64,000 nucleotides of DNA from Lagopus muta (lineage: Eukaryota; Chordata; Aves; Galliformes; Phasianidae). A program made the position numbers and the translations under genes. Position 1 is the stretch's first letter. Each line of letters starts with the position of its first letter. The stretch spans positions 49,116,972 through 49,180,971 of the forward strand of contig NC_064437.1 in NCBI RefSeq assembly GCF_023343835.1. The letters are read 5' to 3'. Below the pieces are notes generated by a model. That model saw nothing but the letters and a program-made list of their open reading frames with translations. It searched no databases and was not told the origin of the DNA. Of the stretch, positions 46,978 through 59,765 are shown piece after piece.

Positions 46978-49900
46978 CTGATATAGGCAGATACATTTAT
47001 GGTACTGAATAACTCTGTGGCTCAAGTCAGTTTGAAACCTTGTGGTTTTCTTTCTGGAGAGCTATACAGTCTCTATTTTGGCCACAATGGTTGCAGCTGT
47101 TTCAGTATTGTCTGTGAACAAAAGGATCCCAAGGGAACTAGATATTAGCTCCCCAAGACCCACTTGTGACTTTGGCACTTAACTTCTTTATGCTCTCTTG
47201 AAAATCTCACTTCAGAGGATTTATTGTAGAATTTTGTACTACCTTCAGCTTTTAATACCACTTTGAACTATCTTGTCTGTATGACTCCAGTCCCTTCCTA
47301 CAAAACGTCTTAAAACACAGTCAAGTGTTCTTTCTGGCCTATTTCAGCAGCTGTTGACAATTGTGCCTTCTAGTCAGCCCTGCCAGAGGGTTACAGGGCC
47401 AGATAACTGGGATGGGAATTGAGGTCTTCAGGAGAAAGACAGCTTCTCTCTGGGGTTTGCACTTATATCACAGTACCCCAGTCTACCTCATCTGCATTTT
47501 TTGAATCTCTGTATGCAGTGTATGGTATAGAACTACTGGGATTCCTGCCAGAGCCAAAGAAGGGGCTTCAGTGTGTCATCACATTCAGATGAGAGCCCCA
47601 TTTTCTACTGAAATTCTGTGTAATGTCTTCTGGTAGTATGAATGATCCCTCTGTGTCAGCCCCAAACACGTCACAGGCATACTGCCTACAGATGTTACAG
47701 CTTTGCTTCAAACATTGTACCCATAGTCTCAGGACACTCCTGTCTGAAAGTTGCACTGGAAACAAGGTACTCAGTACTGCTTTCATTTTGAACATCCCAG
47801 ATTTCCATGGACTTGAACTACATTTAATAGGACTTGGTGCCAGAACTGACTCTATCCTATTCTGTTCAGCAGATATGTCTCTGTTTCTTGTGGGGATGTG
47901 CATGCATACCAACCAGTGCAACTCAAAAGGCTCATCCTTACAGAGATACTTTGGCTGTATTTCATTTCTAACCAGTCAGCTGCAAAAACAGTGCTCATTT
48001 TAGGATTGTAATCATAAGGCATTAGTGGAATAAAGTTGCTAGAAACACTCTGTGTGTATTTAAATAGAAAACAATTTGCTCATCAGATATGTAGTTGGTA
48101 TCACTTCTTAAAAGGATAAACTTTGCCTTTTGAACTTTGCCCAAAATTATGAATAGGACCAGGGTATATGAAACATTCCATTTGGACTGTGTCCAACCTA
48201 GGCCGTAACCAAATCTGAAATGCTTTTTTGTGTGAGTATCTCCTACTCACCCAAGGATCTCTGTTCACTTCAGTGGCATTACTAATGCGATTATGGGCTG
48301 CAAAATGGAGTTCTGTATATAAGACTTGTAATTTGTGGAAGGAGGCCCCTGGAAAAATTTCTTCTCATTTAATTTTAATTATGTCTGGCAAGATCCTCTG
48401 CCTCAATAAGAAGACCCAACCACAGAGGGGATTGGTGAAATAGTCACGATAAATCCCTGCCTCACACTGCTGCATGCAACAACATGTAACTACATGCATT
48501 GCTAATCTTTGGGTGGTGAGCTGGAGAGAAGCCTGGAAAAAACAATCAGGGATTTCAATTAAGAGCCAATTAACATGGGGAAAATAATAGGGCTTCAGCT
48601 TATGTAATAATATACAGCAATTTTATTTAAGGTTGATAGATATTTTATGCCCTGGGATCTATAATTCTTTAGTGTTTCCAGACAATTGGTAGCTCTACTG
48701 CAAATAGTGGAATTGCTCAGGGAATCATAGCAGCTGGTTGCAAAGGAAGGCATCCTCACAGCTGCAGCAGAGACATACAACAACATCTCTCTCTCCTGGA
48801 ACTGCCTTCTTCAGAGTGCTAGAATTAGATGTTCACTGAGTGATGCAGGAGGGTCTCCCTGGCACCTCACTGAGCCACCTGACAATCAACTATAGTAGAT
48901 CAGGAAGAATTTAATGAGCTGTTAAGCCACTCCTGCAGCACCGGCAGCAAGCTTTGAGACAGTAAGGGGGTGGAAAGGTGGGAAAGGATAACCAACAGCC
49001 ACCCCATCTGCTTCTGCTGATGCTCAGGAGGCTCTCTCCCTCCTTCCACTGCTTGGGGTGAAGGTGGTTAGGAACCCACAGCACATGTTTTACATTGTGA
49101 ACCATTAAACCAAAGCACAGAGATTTTTAAAGATAAAGACAGATTTTGCTAAGTGTTGTGGACATCCGCAATAGTTTTATGTTGGCATAAACTTCAGATG
49201 ACCAGACCCCTCCCTCCCTCAAACCCCTGCCTGACTGTAGCTTTCAGTGACTAAGCCACAGGAATCTCACTAGACCAAAGTCTGGGAAAGGCAAAGAACC
49301 TGGAGCCTAAGTCTTTAAAAACTGATTAAATCTTCAGAAGTGTTTGTTTGTAGACAGATTTACCATGAGTCTGTTTTATGCCTAATTGCCCTAGAATCTG
49401 TCTCCTCGAGATGTCTCTGTGAGTGGGAATGGACATGAGTAAAGAGGGATATTCCATGAGAAACTGCATTATATGGGCACGACAAGTACTTCTTTCTGCC
49501 TTCTGAAGGTACAACAGGAAAAACAATGACTTTGAATTGTCTCTTGCCTGTTAATACAAAAGTGCCATTCTTTTCTGTTGCTGTTCAGCTTTACAGGTGT
49601 CTGACCTGGGGCAATCTTGATTCAAATTGCCAGGATATAGATTTCACATGAGAATTTATCTATTAAAAAGTATTGACTTAAAGCAACTAGTGAAAGTGAA
49701 TTAAAATGGCATTCTTACACAAACACAACAGAACAGCCCCGTGGTACATTTCATTCTCGTCCACTGTTTGCTTAGGATAATAGGAATATTATGGAGAACA
49801 GATTGTCTCCCCGTCATCATGTTGTGTCTGCATTTCTGTGGTAAACCCCATTTTGACCTTCCCTCTCTGCTGCTGTAGTATCATGAGTACTAATTAAGTC

Positions 49901-51099
49901 ACACCGGCATCCAGCCACTATTTTGTGCCCCCTACGTGTCCTCCTTCTTCCTTCCCCTGTACCAGCACGGCTCTACAGTTGTCCCTGCAGAAAACTAAAC
50001 TGGGGAACTGATCGGAATTAGGTAATTCTTTCCTGGATTAAAAACCTCCTTTCTGCTTTCACCAAAGCTTTTTCATATCTAGGTTTGCTGTGCAAAAATT
50101 GGATGTTTTCTCTTAAGGGAAATCCTTATATATCAGCATTAGTTTTCATTTCAGGTTGGGAGAAAGAGACCTCAAAATTAATTTGTTTCCCACAGAAAGT
50201 ACTGGTAGGGAACATATTGAGTCAAGAATCCCCAAGCGTATGAGGGGGGCGGTCTGCAAAGCACTGCAGTTTGCTGCACCCAACTTTGTGCAACTGGGAC
50301 AACCAGTAAACCAACTGGGAAAACACCAGGAGCAAAAGGAAAGGAATATTAAGCTGACTTGTTGCAGAATGCTTCTGTTCAGCCGGTCAAGATAAAATGT
50401 TTTGATGTCAGCTGAACAAACCTGAAATGGAATAGTAGGCTCTCAGCTAACTGCTGGTGGATTATCTGTGCTGAAAAAGAAACTTTCTTTAACATTGTAT
50501 CATATGAACAGCTGGATCTGGAAATGAAATTTGTGGCTTTTACTTGACCACAGAGAAGCTTTGCTGCCATGAAATGCATTTCAGTACTTAATTGCAAAAC
50601 AGTTCTGTCTGTTTTCTGATAATCTACAATTGTAATGCCTTTTGCAGCACTGCTAAGTGTCAGGGTATCTGCTTACTCTTCTTTAAAGCTCCACCTACGG
50701 GAATGGGGTGAGTGAGAGTATTTCAAGTCCTCCTAAAATACAAAAATAAGCAAGAGGAGAATGCAAGAGGAACTCCTGAACAGGCACTTAAACATTTGTA
50801 CCAAAAGGAAGGTGCATTTTCAATTGTTTCTAAATGTTGAAGTTTTTCAAGGCTGGGATCATCTGGGATATCAGTAATAATTCATGACCCTATGGGAAAC
50901 TGTGACTTACCAACTGGTTGATTAAAGGTTTGGATATACACAGCAGTAAGTGTGTGATAATACTGCACTGCACACCAGTTCAGTGGTAGTGACTGTGTCT
51001 GTGCCTTTATTCCTAAAGTGGAAAATGTGATATCACTTCAGCCAGCTTCGCTCTCAGAGAAAGAGGACATTGAGCTAAAATTAACATATTCACAACTCA
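46978..51099. other. Intergenic, no gene recognised
   Basis: Non-coding DNA. Overlapping open stretches on both strands around 47570-48000 have no recognisable domain. TTTCAATTAAGAGCCAATTA near 48555 is a pair of homeodomain-type words. Confidence 0.55.
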
Positions 51100-51180
51100 T
51101 GGCCAGAAGGGACCATTATGATAATTGATCTGACCTCGTGCATAACAAAGGTCACAGTAACTCAACCACAAATTCCTTCA
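51100..51180 (-). mobile_element. Ancient CR1-type 3' end, copy 3
   Basis: ATGGCCAGAAGGGACCATTA, then TGATAATTGATCTGACCTCG, is the best preserved of the three copies of this old 3' end. It is reversed and continues to about 51180. Confidence 0.75.
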
Positions 51181-51907
51181 ACTAATCTATAAATTGGATA
51201 TTTTTTAAGATATGCACTCTTTAAATAAAGACTTCATGTGATGAAGAATTTATCATGTTTAGCTTTCCTGCTTGGTTATTCCTCTGAGTAAGTCAGGAAA
51301 TTCTTATCAGAAGAATTAATTTTATTTATATGCTACTCTTGATTTAAAAAGCAAAATCAATTTCACAAATTACAAATAGAAATATTTAGTGACGTTTTGG
51401 GACGTTTTGGAATCTAGTGCTAGAAATATATATGACTGTATCATCTGGATACATCCTGGAGTCATAGCAGATTTACAGTAGTCTCAAAGTTTGATCTCAA
51501 AGTAAAAGTGTATGAAGAATATACTTGGGAACTCTGTATTGGGTAATAGAGCCACAATACCAATTTCTCAGCCACTTCATGGGAATCCTATGATGAAATT
51601 GGCTGGAAGAGGAAGGTGAAACAGATACATCACCCTTTCTGGGTAAGTCAGGCTCACATGCCAAGGATAAACCAGCACTATCAATGACTTAAGTATGCTT
51701 AAAAAAAATTTAAGAAACTTTCATGAAACTGTAATAAGCACAAATTGTAACAAATTAGGGAAAATTACAGAAATATGTTGCACTACCTTATTATAGGTAG
51801 AGGGAGGCCAAATGTGAATTAGCCATATCTGTGTCAGAGATGAGTCCCATGGGTGATTTTTATCTTGACAATAGTCTCTAGACTTCGAAGACTTTTTGCC
51901 AAAAAAT

Positions 51908-51942
51908 CCCTAAACCCCCAAACCCAATCCCAAACCCAAACC
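51908..51942. repeat. Degenerate (CCCAAA)n tract
   Basis: The tract CCCTAAACCCCCAAACCC continues with AATCCCAAACCCAAACC. It resembles a telomere-like hexamer repeat with CCCAAA in place of CCCTAA. Confidence 0.75.
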
Positions 51943-51960
51943 TGGGAGTTAAGTGTGAAG

Positions 51961-51992
51961 GTAGATACATACATAGGTAGGTAGATAGATAT
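51961..51992. repeat. GATA/GTAG-type simple repeat
   Basis: GTAGATACATACATAGGTAG is followed by GTAGATAGATAT, an imperfect tetranucleotide repeat. Confidence 0.8.
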
Positions 51993-54350
51993 GTTGAAAT
52001 GGCAGGACAGCTTATTGCAGTGAGGTCTCATTGCTGACTACCAATCACCCCATCCCTAACAAAATAACACAGGGGCTGGAAAATAACCCAACGTTAAGTA
52101 GCATTGCAGTGCTGGAAGCCTTTTCCTGCTCCCAATTTTATGACCTTAATTAACACAGACCAATCCATAAATCAGATCAACACCGGGAGATAACAATGAA
52201 TCATGCTGAAGGCAGCTTTAATAGGAGCCTAAGCCCTGAAGAAGTGGACAGTACCGGCATTTTAAGTGCACACGTGAGGTTGAAAGGGAACAGATGTCCA
52301 ACTGGGGCTGCTGCCTGCAAGGGTAAGTCTGCAGGGCTGTTGGTTTTCCAGAGAGAAACCTGTTTTGACATCTTAATGGCAAGAGTGTCTGGTAGAGGCC
52401 GATGGAACGGTGATAAATACAGCCTCCCTCCCCGTGTGATTGCTGGGCAGGAGGGGGGAGCTCTCAGGTTGGGCGCATCTGGCTGAGTGCCGTCACCACC
52501 TCGCAGGGCGCTGAGCGGGTCGGGGCAAAAGGGAAGGAAAGCCGTAGGAGTGACTGTCTGGAGAGCATGAGAAACTGAAGGGGAAATGGAGATGGAAAGG
52601 AAGAATTTCAGGCTTTCCCACCACAGCTTCAACTGGTAACTTGCCAGCAGCCAAGTGCTGAGTGCATGTGGAGGAGCAGACAGACACTGCCTGCTTTAAT
52701 ACAACCAGGGAGTGACAGCAGGAATGGCAGGTCCTGGGGCTTGCTAGCCCTTAAGGATGAGCTCCCTCTGTGTGGGGCAGCTGCTTTTCCTGCAGGGCGT
52801 TCTATAGCTTTTCCATCTTGGAGAGGTTATGATATCAAGGCTGCTTCCAGTTTCCTAGTCCTTAGCTGTTGTATCTGCTGGTTGAATGAGGTTCTGCCTA
52901 CAAAAGTCTCGACAGTGCCTTGGTTACTGTGGCACAGAAGGCCCATATCACCTGCGTCCCCTCTATCAGGAGCAAATACAGTCCTCTACAGCCACCTCCC
53001 TGCACATCCAGCTGGACTCTGAATGTCAGACTGTTTGGTGCCTTGCACAAAGTGCAAAAAGGAGCACAGGCAAGTTATACTCCCTTGTGCCAGTTTCCTG
53101 AGGTAGTTTTTCCTCATTCTTCCTGACTGAAACTTGATGGATATGTTCTTATGCCAGTGCATAAGCTCTGGGTCTAGCTCACACACCAGCATGATTACCA
53201 TTATGTGTTTGGTTCTGCAGGGCTAAGTGAAACTTCATAAAGAGGAAATTTCTTCTGGAGTGAACTGCTACAGCTCTGGTTTCACAAGAGGCAGATCAGA
53301 TTTTGCAGGGAATCATCGCCACTGTAAATGAAGGGTAATTTATGGGGTGGAAAAGGGACCTCAGAGTGCAAACTCTTGCAGTTTGGGGACTCTAAGACCC
53401 TTCCGTGTGATTCTTCACACAGATTCCTCTGTCCTTTCTAAGGAAAGGCTATGAGGAGTCATCTCTCTTGTAATCAATGTCTTGGTGCTCTGTTGAGCAG
53501 AGTTGGAGGGTGTCCAGCTCCTGCTTTTCCTGAGCCATTGCCAATGACAGGCTATAACAAGAGCAAGGGAAGGGAACTTTATTTAAAGCTGTGTGCGCAG
53601 GCTCTCTGGATTGTACTGGGTAAGGAGTATAAAAAGGCCAACACAGGATTTTTTTTATGATAATGCTGTTCAGCTTCCTGCTAAAGAGTTGTTTTTCTAT
53701 GGGCTCTTGAATATAATTCAGGCAGGAAGCAAGTGATGTGGCTCCTTCTGCAACACTTCAAGAATCAGAAAAAGGAGTCAACAGTGACTCTGGGATTGGC
53801 TTTCATCAGAGACCACCCAATGAAAAATGAAACTCATCAAGATCTTTCTAATATTTCCCACCCATGGCACATTGTGGTGAAAGAGGATTGGGTATGGCAT
53901 ATCATGAGATCACTGAGCTATGGCATCCTTGAGTCTTCACGTGGGTTAGCTGTGACCTCACTCCCTGAAATTCTGTGGTCTCATTACAGAACTAATCTCA
54001 CTGATAGCTGGAAGATGAACATCACTTAGGGCTGGAGCAGCAGGTGGTTTTTTTGATGCAGGTGAACTAAGACATTGCGAGAGTCATAAACAGATACAGT
54101 GGGAAATGTAAAGGAAACCTAATTTCAATCAATCTTCAGGTCTAACTGTGACAAAGTCACTCTTAAATTAGTTTGCTCATGCTAAAACTTTTTCACTTTT
54201 TTTTTTTTTAAAGTCCAGATTATTTTAAATGAAAAATTCTATTTTGAAAACAAACTCTTATCTAAACACGATTTTTAGAAAGTCAACATGAAATATTTCA
54301 GTATTTTCAGAATGAGATCCTTCATTAAAAAAAAAATGTAATTAGAAGCT

Positions 54351-54377
54351 ATTTATTTATTTATTTACTTACTTATT
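54351..54377. repeat. (TTTA)n/(TTAC)n simple repeat
   Basis: TTTA units pass into TTAC units. A 13-base T run lies nearby at 54197-54209. Confidence 0.85.
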
Positions 54378-57300
54378 GGGTGAGGAGGGAGTCAGGTTTT
54401 TAGCCTAATCTTGCTAATAGTGGTGAGTTCCTTTGAGGATATGATCCAGTCTACAGTATAAGAAGGACATAATATATATAGCTTAGCACTGGGGCCTCTG
54501 TATCCTAAATAATATAGGGAAGGATATGTTGATGTGTGTAGACTTGCTGTGGATGTATACTTGCCAGCTTTTTTACTTTATGAGGTTTCAGGGAGATACA
54601 AATGCAATAAGGAAGCTAAAAGCCCAGTCTTTATAAAAACCTCCATGAAACTCTCAGTCTCCAGTTCCCTCAGGAAGATCTCACTCTATTCTCTGTAGTC
54701 ATTACTTGACAACATATGTCATAACACAATCTGCTGGTCAAAATAGCTGATAGCCAGATCTTCAGAAGAGAGAATGATGCAAACTCTGGTAGAATGGGAG
54801 CTGACCCTCGCCATCCCAGTAATCATGGAAACCAGGATCGCAAGACACCATCTGCCTCTTGATCAAACTCAACCCTGTAGGTCTGGATTTCAACCTACAG
54901 CAGGGGTTTAAATTGCCAAGGTTCTTCCCTTGACTAATATCCATCTGGTCAGTTTCCTGACCACTACCCTGGGGCACTGGAATTCTCATAGAGGGAGACC
55001 ACTAAGGGAGTGGGTGGGAGAGCTGTTATTTTTCTTTTTATCCTCATTATTATGGTTTATCTTCAAGGTTTGTCTCCAAGTATGTTTCCACACTAAGGGA
55101 GCTTTCAAGTACTTACTACTCAGGAAGGGGTAAAGGACTTATTTTGGTTTATAGCATATAACTTTTGTTTCTCCCCTGAGTCCTGTAAACAAATTTCACA
55201 TTGAGTTACTCCCAAAATAGATCCTGCTCTCTCAACTGCCCAAAACCAAGCTTTGTATTTTTTCTACTCCTCAGATGGTGGATTTTCTTTCAATTCAGAC
55301 CCATGGGTAACAGGAAAGCTCGGGGAATACTTGCTGTGTCCTGCCAACCAAAGCCAGATTTATTATAGATCAAATTAAGAATTGTTTGAATGACTTGAAA
55401 CTTCAAGGACATGAACTTTATGAACACTTGGCAAAGCTCACAGGAGGGTCTCCTCATCTTCCCGTAAGATCAGGCACTGAGTGACAGTGTTTTATAAATA
55501 ACAATTCCAAGAATTAGTGTGGAGAGGGAAGGCCTACATAGGGAACACTTCTGTCTGGGGTTGCTTTGAGGGGATGTATTAATGGCGCTTGAAAGTTGGA
55601 ATAAGGTTTCTTTCCAGGCTTCCCTCTTCCAAAGCTGGGCTCTTTAGCTAGCCAGTCTCACACTGCAATGTTTTTTGATTTTTTTTTTTTGCCAGGTTCA
55701 GCCCTATAAAATAGCATCAAGTCTAGTACAATCTTTGAGGCATAGGTCAAGGGAGAGACTGGCATTTCTAGAAAGTTCCTGTTGGAGCCGCCCAGTGATC
55801 AGTAATCTGAATACATTCTGGAGATATCCTCCTCTGACTGTATGGAGACCCATGATACTAGTTCCAGATTGGACTTTGATTTTAAGTGCCCTACTTCAGA
55901 AGAATTTCTATCCTACATGGCTTAAAGTCCCAGCAGTGCCTGATATAACTAGATGGGAGAGTCACTGCTTAGGTAGCTGATTTATCAACTTTCTCTTGTC
56001 ATTAATAGCCTATATCTTTTAAGTTCCTCCAGCTTAGGTTAGGCAGCATAGGAAGGTGAGTACTCAGCTTGGATCTGCTTCCTTTGTGCCAGGCCAGTAC
56101 TACAAAGGGATGGAGCAGACTACGAGGACAGAACCAAGCATTTTATAATGGCTAGAGATCACCCCAGCAGCCCTTGCTGAAAGGGTGTTTCAGGAACTTG
56201 TACAGGGACGCTTTAGGAAGCAGCATATATCTGATCAAAATTCAGACCATGGTACACAGGTAGCTGATGGTGCCCTGCAGACTTCATCACTGGGGTGGAG
56301 AGGATGGGGCAGGTTCCTGCCCCTTAGACATGGAACAGGACCATGGTAGGCTCTTTCCTCTGTGATCAGAGGAGCTGGATTGGCAAAGAGACCCAGATCT
56401 TATGGCCCATAGGACTTCCAGGAAAGTATTTCTCCTAGCACTCTCTGAGGGCCTATGATTTCAACTTTGAAATGCTGCAGTGTAAAACATAATCCAAGCA
56501 GGAATGTGCAGTCAATATCCTTAATCTGACTTTTGGTGGGGGGACTGCTGATTGAAGCTCACCATAAAAACAGTGGGTAGGGCTGGGTAACAGATGTTGC
56601 TCATGCAGTGCTTGTTTAGATAGCTGTGCTCATGAAGCATTTCATAAATGCAGTGCTGCTTGGGTCTCTGTGGTGTGCTGCAGGATGGAAAGCATTTGCT
56701 TGACTCAGGAAGTGATGGCAGGGAATGCATGAACCCAGAGTGGGTCACAGGCACAGAGTAGGTAAGGGCATAGATGCAGCACAAGTGGCACTTTTCACAT
56801 TGGATTTCCCTGTGAAATCCAGATCATTGGTGCAGTTTGGATGGCAAAGACCTTGGTTTCCATTCTGATTTCTGCAGGCTGAGCACTCCATAGCTCATCC
56901 CTGAGGCCAGACTGTGCCCAGTCAGGAGATGGAAGGCAAAGCCTGACTCTGGGGCCAGCAGCTAACTGTGATCCACGTGTCAGTAATGCTACATTGCTGG
57001 CTAGGAGGGTTCCAGGGCACCCAGCTCCTTGGGCTAAGTCTGCTTCTGGTGCATTTCAAAGCCAGGGCAAGTTTTTACCATAGTAAGAGTGAATTCTCAG
57101 CTCTGGTATTTATGCTAGTATGGGATATTGGCTCCTTTGGAAACAAGCCAGGAATTGGTAGCACATAAATAGTAAGAGGTAACTGCACAGTTTTCCATTT
57201 CACAACCAAAACATGGTGTGAAACTGAGGTTTGCTCAGTTCTAGGGGCCAGGAGCAGGTTTGCTTTTTCTGTGAAATGCCTCTAGGATTGTTGGAATGCT

Positions 57301-59586
57301 TCCCTGAGTTTTGCCACTCCTTCACCAGTGCTGCCTTTTCTGCCCAGCCAAATCTCCCACTAGCTTCAGAAGAGGACCCTCCAACCATTTATATTAAATC
57401 ATTTCCCCTCATCAACAAAAATAATTAATTGCTGTATTGGGAGGAAAAATATAAACAGCAGATAAATCTGCCACTCTAAAATGTTTCAAAGATAACAGAT
57501 AAAACATTAATTTAGTCCCTGGGCCAATTTTTTTCTATTAAAAGTGAAAAAAAGGAATGCTTTATTTACAAAAGAGGTCTTTGATGTATAGCACACATTT
57601 ATTACAAGTGTATTTTTTTCCAATGGCAATGGGATTTTCAACAGCAATAGGATATGTTTTAATAATTAAAGGGATTTAGCTTCTCTACACAGACGGCCAG
57701 CTTCTGTTCTCACTTTCAGACTACAAATCATGCATAACTCTGGTGATGTTGCTGCTATTAGCTTGGTATAAAACCAAGGTTTGTGAGACTTGCAGCAGGC
57801 CCTTTGTGGTTTTGATTTGTGGCTACTTCTGGTTGCTTTCCAGAGTTAACTGTAGCAGAAATCTTGCAGTGCCAGGGGGAAGCCAGGCTTGCTGCGGTTT
57901 CTGGTCCACTGTGCAAAGTACAGATGTTGGGATAAACAGCTAGGCTGAACCCCTGGTTTTCCCTAAGGGATCTAATCTACAAAAGAGGATCAAGCTCAGA
58001 ATTAGTCTGGTATTTCTCTCAGGCCACCCTATAACATGGGAAACTCAGGCACAATTTTCAGGTCATCTTTCAAACGGATTGTCACAGTGCATGGATCTTG
58101 GGGCACGTGTTCTCCAAAATTTATATTGAAATGTAGTGGGATGAATGTGCTTCCTTGTAAGGATGTAAAGGTGCAGCTGGAGAGGTCTCTCTCACCCTGT
58201 GGGAACTAATATATTTCTCCTTGTTTCTGCAAAGTGGTAAGTCTACAATTGTTGTTAAACTGGGAAACAGAGACATGGAGGTCTTTCTCGTGCTTGAATT
58301 GAGGCTAAAGCCATTTAAACTTTGATTCTTTTGTCACATACAGAACTGAATTCCCACTAACATCATCTAGGTGTCCACATGTTTTTTAGGGGCTGCTGGC
58401 TTTTATTCAAACAGATAGGAAATAGCAATTGCCCTTAAGTTGTGTTTTGTCCCATCTCCTCTTTCCACTAGCGATCAGTATGTAACGCTTTTAAAAAAGT
58501 ACTAAGAAATCATCGAAAATTATTGGTGAATAGTGGAAGAACATTGCCAGAGGTAAGCTGGAAATATTAATTTTCCGTTAGATGATCCTTTCCTAATGCC
58601 CTGAAGTAGAGATGGACCTATAAATCTTCTGCTTTTTATAGTGATTCCCAGCTAGTCTGAATATGGTTGTTCCCATTTTTTTGTGTGCATGTGTAGTTAT
58701 CTTCTGACTCTCATTCTCAGGGATACTGTGGAAATGAATTCCAAAGGATAATGATATGTTTGGTAATGAGAATTACTCCACCATGAAGAAATGAAATCAG
58801 ATCACTGGCACATTCATCCAGGACCTTCCTATCTTTTAACTTCCCTCATAAATAAGTCTTAGCATAGGCAACAAGCACAAACCGATGTGGCAGATTCTGG
58901 AGTACAGGAATTTATATTCCTGAGAGAGTTACCTGACAAATCAACCAAGAAAGGAGATGAATTTTAAATTGGACATTTTAGAAAATATTGTCTGCTATTG
59001 GGTAATTTAACAGCCTTCCTCTTCCATGTACTGTGCAGGGTGGGTGGGAAAGAAGAAGAAAAAGAAGAACAAGATATTTTGTCTAAAGTGTTTCCTGCAG
59101 ATTTCTCCCAGCTCGGAGGTGATTGTAGTGTGGCTTCTTGTGCCAAAGGGCAGCCCAAGCAGGACAAAGGCTGACATGTGAATCTGTACCCGGATGTAGT
59201 GCAATGTATCCCTCTCCATTCCTGTCATACAGGAAGGCTTGAGGGCTTGCAAACATAAGAGCAGAGAGGGGAGGAATGTAGGAATGGTAGCATGACCTTA
59301 CACAGGAGACAAATTAGGCAAAGTTTACAATCCCTGTCTTGGTTGAGGAATGACAGTTTTCACCACTGAACAAAAAGGACACAGATCTGTCCATCCAACC
59401 AGAGGCACAGGGAGCAGATCCTTTAGAAGCTCTACCTAATTTGAGATTCTTAACCTCTACTTTGAGCCTCATCTCCAACACAAATGGAAATTAACTCTTT
59501 AAAGCTAAGCCTGTAGGTATGTCTGGATTGATTCAGGGTTCCAAGGTAGAATCTCCAAGCCCTATTGTGACTCTTCAGAAAGACTC
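54378..59586. other. Intergenic, no gene recognised
   Basis: Non-coding DNA. A T run lies near 55680, and CTGTAGGT...ACCTACAG (about 54874-54900) forms an 8-bp stem. The stretch at 57400-57700 is AT-rich with ATTAATTT-type words, and a GAA-rich tract is at 59048-59074. No exon is supported. Confidence 0.55.
59048..59074 (+). repeat. GAA-rich tract
   Basis: GAAAGAAGAAGAAAAAGAAG and a further GAACAAG form a purine-rich low-complexity stretch. Confidence 0.8.
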
Positions 59587-59765
59587 ATAGAATTTCAGGG
59601 TTTGGAAGTAACCCTTGAAGATCATGGAGTCCAACTCCCTTGCTAAAGCAGGATCTCTGCAGCAGGTTGCACAAGCAGGCATCCAGCTAGGTCTTGAATA
59701 TCTCCAGAGAGAAACTCCAGCACCTCTCTGGGCAGCCTGTTCCATGAAGGAATCTCCCTTCATGT
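59587..59765 (-). mobile_element. CR1 LINE 3' fragment
   Basis: This is a reverse CR1. CATAGAATTTCAGGGTTTGG, AGATCATGGAGTCCAACTCC, then CTAAAGCAGGATCTCTGCAG and CAGGTTGCACAAGCAGGCAT. The last two match the same segment of the copy at 220-998, so the two are related subfamilies. Confidence 0.9.

Larger units (their letters stand above)
51181..54350. other. Intergenic, simple repeats and a possible regulatory segment
   Basis: Non-coding DNA. It contains a 10-bp tandem repeat (GACGTTTTGG twice, 51391-51410), the C/A-rich tract at 51908-51942 and the GATA-like tract at 51961-51992. The segment at about 52120-52460 keeps several CpGs (ACCGGCATT, CACACGTGAGG, GGCCGATGGAACGG) and TTAATTAACAC, and has a donor-like GGGTAAGTCTG near 52320. 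I cannot tie it to a transcript. Confidence 0.5.

Noticed and set aside
48930-48955. RE1/NRSE-like CAGCACCGGCAGC, of interest because CHAT is REST-regulated
   Set aside because: The spacing between half-sites does not match the canonical RE1 and the right half is incomplete.
52201-52632. 143-codon minus-strand open stretch
   Set aside because: Proline/serine-rich low-information sequence arising from GC-richer DNA; no domain and no start context.
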